Assembly: GCF_001307275.1 (NCBI RefSeq) | Contig: NZ_CP012831.1 | Span: 930,001-994,000 of the forward strand | Source: Pseudomonas fluorescens | GTDB taxonomy: Bacteria > Pseudomonadota > Gammaproteobacteria > Pseudomonadales > Pseudomonadaceae | Reading direction: 5' to 3' | Length of the DNA stretch: 64,000 nucleotides | Part shown: positions 33,692-44,000 of the stretch, piece after piece | Numbering within the stretch: the stretch's first letter is position 1 | Layout: every line of letters begins with the position of its first letter | Made by a program: the position numbers and the translations under genes | Notes under the pieces: generated by a model | Told to the model about the DNA's origin: nothing | Databases searched by the model: none | The model's input: only the letters and a program-made list of their open reading frames with translations

Positions 33692-35524
33692 ATGGTTTTT
33701 CGCCGCTTCGAAACACTGATCGACATCTTCCGCGACGCCCCGAGCTCGGCCCCGCCGAACCGCGTCCTGCCCTTCTACACCTATTATCTGAAACAGGTCT
33801 GGCCCAGCTTCGTGGTGCTGCTGGTGGTGGGCCTGATCGGCGCGCTGATCGAAGTGGCGCTGTTCAGCTACCTGAGCCGCATCATCGACCTGACCCAAGG
33901 CACGCCCAATGTGGACTTCTTCAAGGTCCATGGCCTGGAGCTGGCCTGGATGGCCGTGGTGGCGCTGGTCTTCCGGCCGATCTTCGTGGCCCTGCATGAC
34001 CTGCTGGTGCACCAGACCCTGAGCCCCGGCATGACCAGCCTGATCCGCTGGCAGAACCACAGCTACGTGCTCAAGCAGAGCCTGAATTTCTTCCAGAACG
34101 ATTTCGCCGGGCGCATCGCCCAGCGCATCATGCAAACCGGCAACTCCCTGCGCGACTCGGCGGTCCAGGCAGTGGATGCCCTGTGGCACGTGCTGATCTA
34201 CGCCGTCAGTTCCCTGGTGCTGTTCGCCGAAGCCGACTGGCGCCTGATGATCCCGCTGCTGATGTGGATTGCCGCCTACATCGGCGCACTCTGCTATTTC
34301 GTGCCACGGGTCAAGGAGCGCTCGGTGGTGTCGTCCGATGCCCGCTCCAAACTCATGGGACGGATCGTCGACGGCTACACCAACATCACCACCCTGAAGC
34401 TGTTCGCCCATACCAATTTCGAACAGCAATACGCCCGCGAAGCCATCCAGGAGCAGACCGAAAAAGCCCAGTTGGCCGGCCGCGTGGTGACCAGCATGGA
34501 CGTGGTCATCACCAGCATGAACGGGCTGCTGATCGTCGGTACCACCGCGCTGGCCCTGTGGCTCTGGACCCAGTCGCTGATCAGCGTGGGCGCCATTGCC
34601 CTGGCGACCGGGCTGGTGATCCGCATCGTCAACATGTCCGGTTGGATCATGTGGGTGGTCAACGGCATCTTCGAAAACATCGGCATGGTCCAGGACGGCC
34701 TGCAGACCATCGCCCAGCCGGTCAGCGTCACCGACCGCGACCAGGCCAAGCCCCTGGCGGTGGCCCGGGGCGAAGTGCGTTTCGAGCATGTGGACTTCCA
34801 CTATGGCAAGAAAAGCGGGGTCATCGGCGACCTCAACCTGACCATCGAGCCTGGCGAGAAAATCGGCCTGATCGGCCCGTCCGGCGCGGGTAAATCCACC
34901 TTGGTGAACCTGCTGCTGCGCCTCTATGACGTGCAAGGCGGGCACATCCTCATCGACGGCCAGGACATCGCCGAAGTCGGCCAGGAAAGCCTGCGCGAAC
35001 GCATCGGCATGATCACCCAGGACACCTCGCTGCTGCATCGCTCGATTCGCGACAACCTGCTCTACGGCAAACCCGACGCCACCGATGCGCAACTCTGGGA
35101 AGCCGTGCACAAGGCCCGGGCCGATGAATTCATCCCATTGCTGTCGGACGCCGAAGGCCGCACCGGCTTCGATGCCCATGTGGGTGAGCGCGGGGTGAAA
35201 CTGTCCGGCGGCCAGCGCCAGCGCATCGCTATCGCACGCGTGCTGCTCAAGGACGCACCGATTCTGATCATGGACGAAGCGACGTCAGCACTGGACTCGG
35301 AAGTCGAGGCGGCGATCCAGGAAAGCCTCGAGACCCTGATGCAAGGCAAGACGGTGATCGCCATCGCCCACCGCCTCTCCACCATCGCCCGGATGGACCG
35401 ATTGGTGGTGCTGGAAAATGGCCGCATCGCCGAAACCGGCAGCCATACCGAATTGCTCGCCCACGGTGGGTTGTATGCGCGGCTGTGGCAGCATCAGACG
35501 GGTGGGTTCGTGGGGATCGATTGA
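33692..35524 (+). CDS. ABC exporter (fused permease and ATPase)
   Basis: A 610-residue half-transporter, type I exporter fold. Five to six transmembrane helices span about 25-320 (for example WPSFVVLLVVGLIGALIEVAL). The nucleotide-binding domain has Walker A GPSGAGKST, signature LSGGQRQR, Walker B ILIMDEATSALD and the H-loop IAHRLST. It should homodimerise to export lipid or drug-like substrates, which cannot be assigned. A stronger ribosome-binding site (GGAG at 33665) fits a CTG at 33674 in the same frame, six codons upstream, so the true N-terminus may be longer. Monocistronic; a REP doublet follows. Confidence 0.88.
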   Translation: MVFRRFETLIDIFRDAPSSAPPNRVLPFYTYYLKQVWPSFVVLLVVGLIGALIEVALFSYLSRIIDLTQGTPNVDFFKVHGLELAWMAVVALVFRPIFVALHDLLVHQTLSPGMTSLIRWQNHSYVLKQSLNFFQNDFAGRIAQRIMQTGNSLRDSAVQAVDALWHVLIYAVSSLVLFAEADWRLMIPLLMWIAAYIGALCYFVPRVKERSVVSSDARSKLMGRIVDGYTNITTLKLFAHTNFEQQYAREAIQEQTEKAQLAGRVVTSMDVVITSMNGLLIVGTTALALWLWTQSLISVGAIALATGLVIRIVNMSGWIMWVVNGIFENIGMVQDGLQTIAQPVSVTDRDQAKPLAVARGEVRFEHVDFHYGKKSGVIGDLNLTIEPGEKIGLIGPSGAGKSTLVNLLLRLYDVQGGHILIDGQDIAEVGQESLRERIGMITQDTSLLHRSIRDNLLYGKPDATDAQLWEAVHKARADEFIPLLSDAEGRTGFDAHVGERGVKLSGGQRQRIAIARVLLKDAPILIMDEATSALDSEVEAAIQESLETLMQGKTVIAIAHRLSTIARMDRLVVLENGRIAETGSHTELLAHGGLYARLWQHQTGGFVGID

Positions 35525-35551
35525 ATAGATCAAACAGTCCGCAGCACTGGG

Positions 35552-35640
35552 CTGTGGGAGCAAAGCTTGCTCGCGAAACAGGCGACTCGATCTATAAAGG
35601 ATTGCGCCGACCTCATCGCGAGCAAGCTTTGCTCCCACGG
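35552..35640. repeat. REP-type inverted doublet
   Basis: CTGTGGGAGCAAAGCTTGCTCGCG faces GCGAGCAAGCTTTGCTCCCACGG, between the ABC exporter gene (plus) and the leftward GNAT-like gene. Confidence 0.88.
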
Positions 35641-35663
35641 GGTTTGGTATCAGCCTTGGGATA

Positions 35664-36788
35664 TCAACCCTGCCGATATGGCAGTGCCGTCCTGGCCTCT
35701 TCGGCGTACGCCAGAACCCCCTCCTGCTCGCGCACGAGAAAATCCGCCACCGCCGCTTTCAACCCCGGATGACGCAAGTAATGCCATGAGCGGGTAATCA
35801 CTGGCTCGAACCCGCGAATCAACTTGTGCTCACCCTGGGCGCCGGCATCGAAGCGCTGCAAGCCATGGGCAATCGCGTAGTCCATGCCTTGATAGAAACA
35901 GGTCTCGAAGTGCAGCCGGTCGAACTCCGCCAGGCAGCCCCAGTACCGTCCATAGAAACTGTCGCCGCCCACCAGGCTGAACGCCATCGCCACCGGCCGT
36001 GAACCTTGCTTGGCCAGCACCACACGAATGGCCTCGGGCATGCGTTCGGCCAGCAGGCTGAAGAATGTCCGGGTCAAGTAGGGCGCCTGCCGTCGTATCG
36101 CGTAGGTGTTGGCGTAACAGGCGTAGACAAAATCCCACTGTGCCTCGTCCAACTGATGACCTTCGAGCCAGTCGAACGCGATGCCCTGCCCCGCCACTTG
36201 TTCGCGCTCCTTGCGCATCTGCTTGCGCTTGCGGGAACTGAGGGCATCGAGAAAATCCTGGAAGTCGCGATAACCGCGATTTTGCCAGTGATACTGGCAG
36301 CCGATCCGCTGCAGCCAGCCTTCTTGCCCGGCAAGTGCCGCGTCGGTGAAGGCATCGGTGAAGTTGATGTGGGCACTGGAAAGCCCTTCGATTTCCAGGT
36401 ATCCGGGCACGCTGTCCAGCAACTCCAGACCGTCCTCCACCCGCGCCGCCAACAGTCGCGGACCACTGACCGGGCTGAACGGTACCGCCGTCAACAGCTT
36501 GGGGTAGTAATCGATGCCGGCGCGGGCGCAAGCGTCGGCCCAGCCGTGGTCGAACACGTATTCACCGTAGGAATGCCACTTGCGGTAACTGGGCAAGGCC
36601 GCCAACAGCTGACCGTTTTCAATGTGCAACAAATGCTCGGCTTGCCAACCGGATTGCGGACCCAGGCTGGCGCTGTCTTCCAGGGTGCCGAGGAAGGCAT
36701 GGCGCAGGAAAGGCTGGTTGGCGGGCACCAACGCGTCCCACTCGTGCGGCGCGATGGCGGACAGGCTGTCCAAGACGTGAAGCGGCAT
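35664..36788 (-). CDS. GNAT-like protein, DUF482 family
   Basis: A 374-residue cytoplasmic protein of the DUF482 / peptidogalycan-biosynthesis-like family, with an acyltransferase (GNAT) fold. Diagnostic stretches are FLRHAFLGTLEDSASLG, GWADACARAGIDYYPKLL and the C-terminal DAGAQGEHKLIRGFEP. The long frame to 36851 adds an unconserved leader; the ATG at 36788 has GAGGA upstream. The function is not established for the family, although a Fem-like aminoacyl or acyl transfer is often proposed. Probably monocistronic. Confidence 0.85.
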   Translation of the reverse strand: MPLHVLDSLSAIAPHEWDALVPANQPFLRHAFLGTLEDSASLGPQSGWQAEHLLHIENGQLLAALPSYRKWHSYGEYVFDHGWADACARAGIDYYPKLLTAVPFSPVSGPRLLAARVEDGLELLDSVPGYLEIEGLSSAHINFTDAFTDAALAGQEGWLQRIGCQYHWQNRGYRDFQDFLDALSSRKRKQMRKEREQVAGQGIAFDWLEGHQLDEAQWDFVYACYANTYAIRRQAPYLTRTFFSLLAERMPEAIRVVLAKQGSRPVAMAFSLVGGDSFYGRYWGCLAEFDRLHFETCFYQGMDYAIAHGLQRFDAGAQGEHKLIRGFEPVITRSWHYLRHPGLKAAVADFLVREQEGVLAYAEEARTALPYRQG

Positions 36789-36851
36789 GCGATTCCTCGA
36801 GAGCCAGACGACGGATGGAGCGAGTATCGCCGATCCTGACCGAGCGCACAT

Positions 36852-36880
36852 AAAAAAACCCCGCCAGGGGCGGGGTTGAA
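36852..36880 (-). terminator. Intrinsic terminator of the porin gene
   Basis: On the minus strand AACCCCGCC (36877-36869) pairs with GGCGGGGTT (36865-36857) and is followed by a seven-T run (A-run at 36852-36858). It is about 55 bases downstream of the porin stop at 36930. Confidence 0.88.
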
Positions 36881-36929
36881 AAGGAGCATTAACGGATGAA
36901 GAAAAAGCGCTGTATCAAGTCAGCGCGAT

Positions 36930-38240
36930 TCAGAACACGTACTGGGCACGGACAACAAAACCGTCGCCATCGTCATCGCCATTGGCGTTGGTGACTTTGT
37001 CGGTCTTGGCCTTGACGTAGGCACCGGTGATTTTCACCGCTTCGTTGGCGTACCAGTTCACGCCCAGGTTGTGCACCTTGGCTTCGGCATCGCCCACTTC
37101 ACGGGTCGCCGAGGCAGTGGTGATGTTGTCGTCTTCGACGGTCATGCTGTCGAAGCGGTAGAACACTTCCCAGGCGCCGATGGATTTGTTCTGAGGCTTG
37201 ATCGCGTCAAACTTGCCGACCTTATAGCCACGGGACTCACCGGTGATGGTGTAGGCACCCTGGACGTAGAAGCCATGGCCTTTGAGGTCTTCGAAGGCGT
37301 CGCTGTCAGCCTTGGTCTTGCGGGAGATGTATTCACCCTGGATCGACGCTGGCCCCATGGCGAAAGCGGCTTCCAGGCCGAAGGCGGTGTCAGTGTCGTA
37401 CGAACCGGCCGGCGAGTTGTTGGCGCCGCCCAGGACCGGACGGTTGCCGTTGGGACCGGCATCGTTGCCACCCAGGGTTTCAACGCCACGCATGCCCAGG
37501 CGGGAGCGATAACGTGCATCGAACGCGGTGTCCGAAACGTCACGGGAGGCTACGTTCAGACCGAAGTGCAGCACGTTGCCAGCTTCGTGCATCGGAGCGA
37601 AGACGAAGCGACCGTTGACTTGCTTGACGCTGTCGCCGTCGGTGTCGTCGGTGTCCTTGCTGAACACGCCGGCCGAGGCATAGAACGAATCGGCGAAGGT
37701 GCTGGAGGCCTGGATGCCCAGGCCGTTCTGGTGGCTGTTGGCCCAGTCGATCAGGTCGTAGGCAGCGTTACGCTCGGGCGCGGTCACCCACTTGGAGCTG
37801 GTGGCTTTTTCCAGGCCGAAGTCGGGGTCGAAGCGACCGACCTTGATCGACACGGGCTTGAAGCCGTTGTAGGCCAGGGACGCTTCGTCGAAGTAGCCGT
37901 TATCGGAGTCGCCACTGTTGTGGGACATGTCGTAGTTGATGGTGTAGGCCCAATCCGTGTACAGCACGCCGGACAGTTCCAGGAACGCGCGGCGGATGTA
38001 AGCGGCATCGGCCGATTTGCCGTTGTCGGTGTAGATGCCATCGAACTGGCTGTAGTCAGCCTGCAAACGACCGCCGAGCTTGAAGCTGAACTCTTTGTCA
38101 GTGGTAGCGACCTCGAGGCCGCCCTTGGTTTTGACCACGATATCGGCGCCATCGGTGGTGACGGTGCCGGCGAAAGCCTGGGCGGTTACTGCCATTGCCA
38201 GTGCGCTGGCGGCAACACCTGCGAAGTGCTTACGGATCAT
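36930..38240 (-). CDS. Phosphate-selective porin, OprO/OprP family
   Basis: A 436-residue outer-membrane porin. A signal peptide (cleavage after QAFA) is followed by a mature region beginning [20 protein letters not shown], matching the Porin_O_P family. The pattern of 16 amphipathic strands ends in a C-terminal Phe (RAQYVF), and the conserved [14 protein letters not shown] and [13 protein letters not shown] stretches are present. Such porins pass phosphate and other anions when phosphate is scarce. GGGGAATTC upstream of the ATG at 38240 gives the ribosome-binding site. A possible Pho box lies 107-128 bases upstream, supporting PhoB control. Confidence 0.9.
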   Translation of the reverse strand: MIRKHFAGVAASALAMAVTAQAFAGTVTTDGADIVVKTKGGLEVATTDKEFSFKLGGRLQADYSQFDGIYTDNGKSADAAYIRRAFLELSGVLYTDWAYTINYDMSHNSGDSDNGYFDEASLAYNGFKPVSIKVGRFDPDFGLEKATSSKWVTAPERNAAYDLIDWANSHQNGLGIQASSTFADSFYASAGVFSKDTDDTDGDSVKQVNGRFVFAPMHEAGNVLHFGLNVASRDVSDTAFDARYRSRLGMRGVETLGGNDAGPNGNRPVLGGANNSPAGSYDTDTAFGLEAAFAMGPASIQGEYISRKTKADSDAFEDLKGHGFYVQGAYTITGESRGYKVGKFDAIKPQNKSIGAWEVFYRFDSMTVEDDNITTASATREVGDAEAKVHNLGVNWYANEAVKITGAYVKAKTDKVTNANGDDDGDGFVVRAQYVF

Positions 38241-38346
38241 CGAAGAATTCCCCTGTTGGTAGTCTATGCGTTAGAAAACACGCGGAACTGGGCCCGCTGG
38301 TGTTGGGAGGGGATGTTGGCGACCGGTTGTGTCAGGCGAGTTGCTA

Positions 38347-38368
38347 TCACATAAAGATTTTATGACAG
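38347..38368 (-). promoter_or_regulatory. Candidate PhoB box
   Basis: On the minus strand CTGTCATAAAA is an exact first PhoB half-site and A/T spacer, followed by TCTTTATGTGA, a poor second half-site. Position (about 107 bases before the porin start) and the type of gene argue for it. The weak second half and the lack of a clear -10 argue against. Inference from the consensus CTGTCATA. Confidence 0.4.
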
Positions 38369-38417
38369 CGGAACTTTTTACTTCGAATGGGAATAACCAG
38401 CACATGGGCAAGCCCCT

Positions 38418-38509
38418 TGTGGGAGCGAGCTTGCTCGCGATGGCGGCGTATCAGGCAACAAATCTTTCACTGACATACCGCCATCGCGAGCAAGCTCGCT
38501 CCCACAAGG
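38418..38509. repeat. REP-type inverted doublet
   Basis: TTGTGGGAGCGAGCTTGCTC faces GAGCAAGCTCGCTCCCACAA. Lies between the porin promoter region and the anti-sigma gene end. Confidence 0.88.
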
Positions 38510-38528
38510 GTGGGTGGTGTCTCAGGTG

Positions 38529-38765
38529 TCAGCGGATGTTTTTGCGACGCTCGGCGGCGAGTTTCTCGGCGAGCTGGTCCAGGTCGGGGATCGGGGGTTG
38601 CGGCAGTTTTTTGAGGGTCGCCTGCATCAGGCGCATCTGACGGATGAAGCGTCGGCAATTGGGGCAGAACATCAGGTGATGACGCACCATCAGGCGCTCA
38701 CGAAAGCTCAATTGTCCATCGAGAAAATCGCTGGAGCGCGCCACTTGTTCCTTGCAGGTCAGCAT
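38529..38765 (-). CDS. Zinc-finger anti-sigma factor (zf-HC2-like)
   Basis: A 78-residue cytoplasmic protein with the CxxC pair of HHLMFCPNC and upstream Cys4 (MLTCKEQ), in the arrangement of small ZAS-type anti-sigma factors. No membrane segment follows, so it would be a soluble anti-sigma or redox-sensing partner. The gene overlaps the ECF sigma gene by seven bases (38759-38765), which implies translational coupling and stoichiometric production. The remaining C-terminal half is charged and Lys-rich. Confidence 0.8.
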   Translation of the reverse strand: MLTCKEQVARSSDFLDGQLSFRERLMVRHHLMFCPNCRRFIRQMRLMQATLKKLPQPPIPDLDQLAEKLAAERRKNIR

Positions 38766-39370
38766 TCGCCGGTTTCCTCGAAATGTTCAACAGTCGCGAA
38801 GACCTTCAGTCGGGCACGATGCAACAGCACACGGACATTGGAGAGCGAGATACCCAACAGATTACAGATTTCGTCCAACTCCAGGTCTTGCTGTTCCCGC
38901 AGGGTCAGTACGCTGCCTTGCAGCTCCGACAGGCTGAGCAACGTGTGCTCCAGGCAATCACGCAATTCACTCATCGTGAGCAACGCTTCGGGCGTGTCCT
39001 GGTGCCAGGCGAACGGCGCCAGCAGCCAATGGCCGTCCGCGGCGAAACGGTCATCGCCGAGAGTGCCGTGGGGGGCCGGGAGGTCATCGAGCAGCACTTC
39101 CCGGCGGTTCTGCTTGTAGCGCCCCTTGGCGGCGTTGGCCGTGATGGTCAACAGCCAGGTCTTGAGGCTGGAACGCCCCTGGAAACCACTGAGATTGCGC
39201 ACCACGGACAACCAGGCGTCCTGCACCACTTCGTCGACATGGCGACTGCCGACAATGGCATAGGCCACGGCACGCATCGGGCTCTGGTAGGCGCTGACCA
39301 GCTCCCTGTAGGCCTGCTGCTCACCGGCCAGGAGGCGTTGGAGCAGGAGGGTGTCGTCGGTGACCGTCAT
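38759..39370 (-). CDS. ECF-type sigma factor
   Basis: A 203-residue RNA polymerase sigma factor of the extracytoplasmic-function group. Region 2 is seen in YQSPMRAVAYAIVGSRHVDE followed by VVQDAWLSVVRNLSGF. Region 4 is LLSLSELQGSVLTLREQQDLEL with the helix-turn-helix DEICNLLGISLSNVRVLLHRA. It overlaps a zinc-finger anti-sigma gene. From memory, PAO1 PA3285 is a similar ECF factor next to a FabH-like gene and the oprP/oprO porins. Targets are unknown; envelope or lipid stress is a guess. Confidence 0.9.
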   Translation of the reverse strand: MTVTDDTLLLQRLLAGEQQAYRELVSAYQSPMRAVAYAIVGSRHVDEVVQDAWLSVVRNLSGFQGRSSLKTWLLTITANAAKGRYKQNRREVLLDDLPAPHGTLGDDRFAADGHWLLAPFAWHQDTPEALLTMSELRDCLEHTLLSLSELQGSVLTLREQQDLELDEICNLLGISLSNVRVLLHRARLKVFATVEHFEETGEC

Positions 39371-39407
39371 TCAACACCCCATTGCCTGGAAGGACTGATG
39401 ATTTTTC

Positions 39408-39502
39408 TGTGGCGAGGGAGCTTGCTCCCGCTCGGTTGCGCAGCAACCGCAAAATCCTGGGGCCGCTGCGCAGCCCAGCGGGAGCAAGCTCCCTCGCCAC
39501 AA
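39408..39502. repeat. REP-type inverted doublet
   Basis: TGTGGCGAGGGAGCTTGCTC and GAGCAAGCTCCCTCGCCACA face each other, with inner GCGCAGCAAC/GCTGCGCAGC arms. It sits between the KAS III gene and the sigma gene, both leftward. Confidence 0.88.
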
Positions 39503-39562
39503 AAGCTGAACCAACCCAGATAGAAACTGAAAAGGCACAGATCAAAGCTGAGCCAGACCAGA

Positions 39563-40684
39563 TCAATGCTTACGCAAAATCACGCTGCCAATCGAATAAC
39601 CGGCACCGAACGAGCTGAGGACGGCAACCGAGCCGCTGGGCAGGTCATCCTGGTATTTGTGGAATGCAATCACCGAACCGGCCGAACTGGTGTTGGCGTA
39701 GCGGTCGAGGATCACGGGGGCTTCCGCCTCGGTGGCTTCACGTCCCAGCAGTTTGCGCACGATCAGGTGGTTCATGCTCAAGTTGGCCTGGTGCAGCCAG
39801 AAGCGTTTCACGTCGCCAACGTTCAGTTGGTTTTCTTCCAGATGGGTACCGATCAGTTCGGCCACCATCGGGCAAACGTCGCGGAACACCTTGCGGCCTT
39901 CCTGGACGAACAGCTTGTCGCGGCTGCCGATGCCCTCTTGCGCGGCGCGGTTGAGGAAACCGAAGTTGTTGCGGATGTTGTTGGAGAACTTGGTGAGCAG
40001 CTTGGTGCTGACCACGTCGAACTGGTACGGCGAGGTCGCCAGGTCCGCCCGCTCGATGATCACGGCAGTGGCCGCGTCGCCGAAGATGAAGTGGCTATCG
40101 CGGTCGCGGAAGTTCAAGTGGCCGGTGCACACTTCCGGGTTGACCATCAGGATCGCCCGGGCCTGACCCAGTTGCACACTGTTGGCCGCGGCCTGGATAC
40201 CGAAGGTCGCCGAGGAACAGGCCACGTTCATGTCGAAACCGAAACCTTCGATGCCCAGGGCTTCCTGGACTTCGATGGCGATGGCCGGGTAGGCACGCTG
40301 CAGGTTGGAACAGGCGACGATGACCCCGTCGATGTCGGCGACCGTGCGGCCGGCGCGCTCCAGGGCCTGTTTCGCAGCGCCGATGGCCATTTCGCAGAGC
40401 ACCGACCACTCGTCGTTGGAGCGCTCGGGCAGGCGTGGGGTCATGCGTTGCGGATCGAGAATGCCGTCCTTGTCCATGACAAAGCGGCTCTTGATGCCCG
40501 AGGCCTTTTCGATGAACGCAGCGTTGGATTCGGTCAATGCCTCGACTTCACCCCGCTCGATGGCATCGGCGTTGTCAGCGTTGAATTGCGCGACATAGGT
40601 ATTGAAAGATTGCACCAGCTCTTCGTTGGAGATGCTGTTGGCCGGGGTGTACAGGCCGGTGCCGCTGATGACGACGTTATGCAT
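39563..40684 (-). CDS. Beta-ketoacyl-ACP synthase III family enzyme (FabH-like)
   Basis: A 373-residue thiolase-fold condensing enzyme. The catalytic Cys lies in NVACSSATFGIQ, the His in WLHQANLSMN and the Asn in YANTSSAGS, the KAS III triad. Length exceeds that of classical FabH (about 320) because of an N-terminal insertion (SFNTYVAQFNADNADAIERG). It closely fits the P. aeruginosa PA3286 type, reported to condense C8-CoA with malonyl-ACP and shunt beta-oxidation products into fatty acid synthesis (from memory). The ATG at 40684 begins MHNVVISGTGLYTP; the open frame upstream is not coding. Next to an ECF sigma pair, as in PAO1. Confidence 0.9.
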   Translation of the reverse strand: MHNVVISGTGLYTPANSISNEELVQSFNTYVAQFNADNADAIERGEVEALTESNAAFIEKASGIKSRFVMDKDGILDPQRMTPRLPERSNDEWSVLCEMAIGAAKQALERAGRTVADIDGVIVACSNLQRAYPAIAIEVQEALGIEGFGFDMNVACSSATFGIQAAANSVQLGQARAILMVNPEVCTGHLNFRDRDSHFIFGDAATAVIIERADLATSPYQFDVVSTKLLTKFSNNIRNNFGFLNRAAQEGIGSRDKLFVQEGRKVFRDVCPMVAELIGTHLEENQLNVGDVKRFWLHQANLSMNHLIVRKLLGREATEAEAPVILDRYANTSSAGSVIAFHKYQDDLPSGSVAVLSSFGAGYSIGSVILRKH

Positions 40685-40901
40685 GGGTCGTGTCTCTGAT
40701 CTGTTCAGGCAGAAAGTATTGGCACCGACGTACCAATACACAAAGGGACTTTTCCCATCCGGGGAAGCAGCCCTGGCATCGCTTTATTCCGGATCCGCCC
40801 GTGGCCTTGAAGCTCAAAACCACGGAACCGGCATTTATAGGCGCGAAGTTTGCCATAAACGCGGGGGTTTGGCCCATTCTCCCTGACTTACGACACAAAA
40901 C

Positions 40902-40993
40902 CTGTGGGAGCGAGCTTGCTCGCGATAGCGGGGGTTCAGCCTGCACTGATGTTGACTGATCAACCGCTATCGCGAGCAAGCTCGCTCCCACAA
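40902..40993. repeat. REP-type inverted doublet
   Basis: CTGTGGGAGCGAGCTTGCTC and GAGCAAGCTCGCTCCCACAAG face each other; the linker carries GCGATAGCGG near each core. It fills most of the gap (40685-41013) between the KAS III and hrpA genes, both leftward; the rest of that gap shows no other feature. Confidence 0.88.
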
Positions 40994-41013
40994 GGGTTTG
41001 GTGGCCTTGGCCA

Positions 41014-44000
41014 TCAACCCTCCACCAGCCCCCACTGCTTGCCCAGGCGCTTGTCGGAAATCGGCACTTTGGTACCCAGTTGCTGGGCGAACAACGACAC
41101 TCGGTATTCCTCCAGCCACCAACGGTACAACTCCAGTTGCGGGTCGCGCTTGCCTTCCTGGGCGTGTTTGCTGGCGCGGGCCTGGTATTGGGCCCAGAGG
41201 TTCGACAGTTCGCCGCTCCAGACCCGGTCTTTCTGCACCTGGCTGCCCAGCTTCTCGAAGCGTTGCTCGATGGCCTTGAGGTAGCGCGGCAGCTCCTTGA
41301 GCCACTGATGCGGGGTTTCCCGCACGAAGCCCGGGTACACCAGGTGACTGAGCTGCTGCTTGATGTCGTTCAGCGCCACGGCCTGGGCCAGGTCGATCTT
41401 GCCCTTGAAGCGTTTTTGCAGGCCATGCCAGAGCTTGAGGATGTCCAGGGTCAGCTTCGCCAGGCGTTCGGCGTGTTCGGTCCAGCCGCCGCGCTTGCGC
41501 TCGGCCAGGGCAGCCAAGGCGGCGCCGTCGCGGGGCAGGCTCGCTTCACCTTCGAGCACACAGCTGTCGAGGCTGGCGAGCAGGATATCTTCCACCAGGC
41601 CGTCGATGCGGCCCAAGTCGCGGTACAGCAGGCCCAACTCCGTCAGCCCCGGCAGCTTGCCACGCAGGAACTTGGCCGATTCGGCCAATTGCTGCATGAG
41701 CAAACGCTGCAAGGCGCGGCGATGCTGGAATTCGGCTTCGGCCGGGGTCGGGAAACGCCCTTCCTTGACCACGCCGCCCTCTTCCACCAGCGCCGGATAG
41801 ACCGTCATCGACAGCCCGGCGATCTTCTGCTGGGTTTTCTCGGCCACCGGCGCGAAGATCTTCGCCTCCACCGGTTCCTGGCTTTTTGCCGTTTGCGGCA
41901 CGGCCAAGGCCGCCTGGCTGGCCTCGGCAAAGCGTGCTGTCAGCTCGGCCAGGTCGCGGCCCTCGCCGAGGAACTTGCCCTGGCCGTCAACGATTTCCAG
42001 GTTCATGCGCAGATGGCTTTCCACCTGCTGGGCCGCTTCGGCCCAGGCTTCGTCGCTGACCCGCGCCCCGGTCATGCGCAGCAGCTCACGGCCCAGGGAC
42101 TGCGGCAACGAGCCCTCGGCGAAGGTGATACGTTGCAGCGCCGCCTTGACGAAGTCAGGTACCGGCACGAAGTTCTTGCGCAAGGCCTTGGGCAGGTTGC
42201 GCACCAGGGCGATGCACTTGGCCTCGATCATCCCCGGCACCAGCCATTCCAGGCGTTCCGGCGGCAGCATCGGCAACAACGGCGCCGGCACACGCAAGGT
42301 CACGCCGTCGCGGGGATGGTTGGGCTCGAAGTGATAGCTCAACGGCAAGGTCAGGTCACCGACACGCAAGGTGTCGGGGTACTGCGTGGCGGTGACCTCG
42401 CTGGCCTCGCGGGCCAACACATCTTCCTCGCGCATGATCAGCAATTGCGGGTCTTTCTGGCTGTTGATCCGGTACCAACTGTCGAACGTCGCGGTCTGGT
42501 GGATCTCGGCCGGCAAACGGGCGTCGTAGAACGCGAACAGGGTTTCCTCGTCCGCCAGGATGTCGCGGCGACGGGCCTTGGCTTCCAGTTCGTCGAGTTG
42601 CTCCAGCAAGCGGGTATTGGCGCCCAGGCATTTGGCCTTGGACTGGATCTCGCCACGTACCAGCGCCTCGCGAATGAACAGCTCACGGGACACCACCGGG
42701 TCCACTGGACCGTAGTGCACTGGCCGCCGACCGACGACTATGAGCCCGAACAAGGTGATCTGCTCATAGGCCACCACTTGCCCGCGCTTCTTCTCCCAAT
42801 GGGGTTCGAAGTGGTTTTTCTTGATCAGGTGCCCGGCCAGCGGCTCGATCCAGTCCGGCTCGATCTTGGCCACCATGCGCGCGTACAACTTGGTGGTTTC
42901 CACCAGTTCGGCGGTCATCAGCCACTGCGGACGCTTCTTGCCCAGGCCCGACGACGGATGAATCCAGAAGCGCCGCTGACGGGCACCGAGGTAGTCACCG
43001 TCTTCGGTTTTCTGGCCGATCTGACTGAGCAAGCCCGAGAGCACCGCTTTGTGCAGCTTCGGGTAGTCGGCCGACTCCTTATTGAGGCTCAACTGCATGT
43101 CGCGGCAGATCAGGCTTAACTGGCGATGGGAATCACGCCATTCGCGCAGACGCAGGTAATTGAGGAAATTCTTGCGGCACCAGTTGCGCAGCGGACTGGC
43201 AGTCAAGGCCTGGCGCTGCTCTTCGAAACCGCGCCACAGGTTGACCAGCCCGGCGAAGTCCGAATCCGGATCCTTCCACTGGGCGTGGGCCTGGTCGGCC
43301 GCCTGTTGGCGCTCCGGCGGACGCTCGCGCGGGTCCTGGATCGACATGGCGCTGGCGACGATCAGCACTTCCTGCAAGCTGCCCAGCTTCGCTGCTTCCA
43401 GCAGCATGCGGCCCATGCGCGGGTCCACCGGCAAGCGCGCCAACTGCCGACCGAGCGGGGTCAGCTGACTGTTGCGGTCCACCGCCGAGAGCTCTTGCAG
43501 CAGGTTGAAACCGTCGCTGATGGCCTTGCCGTCCGGCGGCTCGATGAACGGGAAGTCGGTGATCTCGCCGAGGCGCAGGTGCAGCATCTGCAGAATCACC
43601 GCCGCCAGGTTGGTGCGCAGGATCTCGGGATCGGTGAACTCCGGCCGCCCAAGAAAATCTTCCTCGCTGTACAACCGCACGCAAATCCCCGGCTCGACCC
43701 GCCCGCAACGGCCTTTGCGCTGGTTGGCGCTGGCCTGGGAAATAGCCTCGATGGGCAAGCGCTGGACCTTGGCCCGATAGCTGTAGCGGCTGATGCGCGC
43801 GGTACCGCTGTCGATCACGTAGCGGATACCCGGCACGGTCAGCGAGGTTTCGGCGACGTTGGTCGCCAGCACCACGCGACGGCCCGGGTGGGACTGGAAG
43901 ATCCGCTGCTGTTCGGCCGGCGATAAACGCGCATACAGCGGCAGGATCTCGGTGTGCTTGAGCTGGGCCTTGCGCAGCATCTCCGCGGCGTCGCGAATCT

